Assembly: GCA_002796165.1 (NCBI GenBank)
Contig: PCWF01000108.1
Location: 1 to 5,274 of the forward strand
Direction of reading: 5' to 3'
From: Nitrospinae bacterium CG11_big_fil_rev_8_21_14_0_20_56_8
GTDB lineage: Bacteria > Nitrospinota > Nitrospinia > Nitrospinales > VA-1
DNA: 5,274 nucleotides
Shown: one piece after another, positions 5,039 through 5,274 of the stretch
How positions within the stretch are numbered: the first letter of the stretch is position 1
Layout of the letters: each line of letters begins with the position of its first letter
The notes under the pieces: generated by a model
What the model saw: only the letters and a program-made list of their open reading frames with translations
What the model was told of the DNA's origin: nothing
The model's database searches: none
Position numbers and translations under genes: made by a program

Positions 5039-5265
5039 GCCGCTTGATGCGGCTGTACCGCTGGAAGTCTTTCAGAATTTCGCGGCTGGATTCACCAACC
5101 AATCGGGCCGCCCGGCTTCGCCGCCTGCTTCCTTCCGCCTTGCGCACTTCTTCTTCCAGAAGGCCGAGCCCGGACCACGTCGATTTTGGTTTTCAGCCCC
5201 GTTTGCTTCTTGAGACGCTCGATTCGGTCCTCATTCTCGCTTTGAACGGTCAGCAACTTACCCAT
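5031..5265 (-). pseudogene. Ribbon-helix-helix-like antitoxin of the MazF-family toxin, carrying a +1 frameshift
   Basis: From the ATG at 5263-5265 the minus strand encodes MGKLLTVQSENEDRIERLKK followed by QTGLKTKIDVVR, the strand-helix-helix pattern of a ribbon-helix-helix DNA-binding antitoxin. After residue 32 this frame turns into implausible Arg/Gly/Pro-rich sequence and stops at 5092-5094 (57 residues). The +1 frame from the same point reads LGLLEEEVRKAEG, a natural continuation of the second helix. It goes on through RAARLVGESSREILKDF and QRYSRIKRRG to a TGA at 5031-5033. Skipping one base in GTCCGGGCTCGG (5164-5175) gives a 77-residue protein, a normal antitoxin length, and places its stop over the toxin GTG by eight bases. 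The extra base lies next to a GGG run. It could be a sequencing or assembly error, a real inactivating mutation, or a programmed shift. The frame is open to the window edge, so a start further upstream is possible. Confidence 0.75.
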
Positions 5266-5274
5266 AGGATTTTC

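Noticed and set aside
4932..5213. Plus-strand open frame of 93 codons opposite the toxin and antitoxin.
   Set aside because: It is a shadow of the minus-strand genes, has no recognisable product, and contradicts the clear MazF-family and antitoxin reading on the other strand.

Overview
The window looks like part of a moderately GC-rich, Gram-negative-type bacterial chromosome. The signs are Shine-Dalgarno-led genes, one exported DUF547-family protein, a soluble parvulin-type prolyl isomerase and a DsrE-family sulfur-relay-like protein. The mix of genes and the REP-like intergenic repeats would fit an environmental lineage such as Nitrospinota, Nitrospirota or a former deltaproteobacterium. 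No gene here settles the lineage, so this is a guess.

Layout. (1) Positions 19-846, minus strand: an exported DUF547-domain protein. (2) Positions 847-1013: a divergent intergenic region with a good sigma70-like promoter reading right and a 10-bp GC palindrome. (3) Positions 1014-2939, plus strand: three genes with short gaps that probably form an operon. They encode a Cof-type HAD phosphatase, a parvulin-like peptidyl-prolyl isomerase and a DsrE-family protein. (4) Positions 2940-3599: about 660 bases with no credible gene. Most of it is a tandem pair of 215-bp repeats plus a diverged partial third copy, each carrying small hairpins. (5) Positions 3600-5265, minus strand: a defence-type cassette read right to left. 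It contains a ribbon-helix-helix-like antitoxin with a frameshift, an overlapping MazF/PemK-family toxin, and the type IV restriction endonuclease gene mrr.

The most informative region is the right half. The antitoxin can be read as one 77-residue protein only if a single extra base around 5166-5175 is skipped. Restoring the frame makes its stop codon overlap the toxin GTG start, as is common in type II toxin-antitoxin operons. Downstream, mrr has its own promoter-like sequence, and a perfect 15-bp palindrome sits over the -10 element, which suggests operator control. mrr is visibly less GC-rich than the left-hand genes, which fits acquisition by transfer. The tandem repeats separate the housekeeping-type operon from this cassette. 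No wholly new system can be shown from sequence alone. The frameshifted antitoxin, the putative mrr operator and the structured repeats with covarying stems are the points worth following up.
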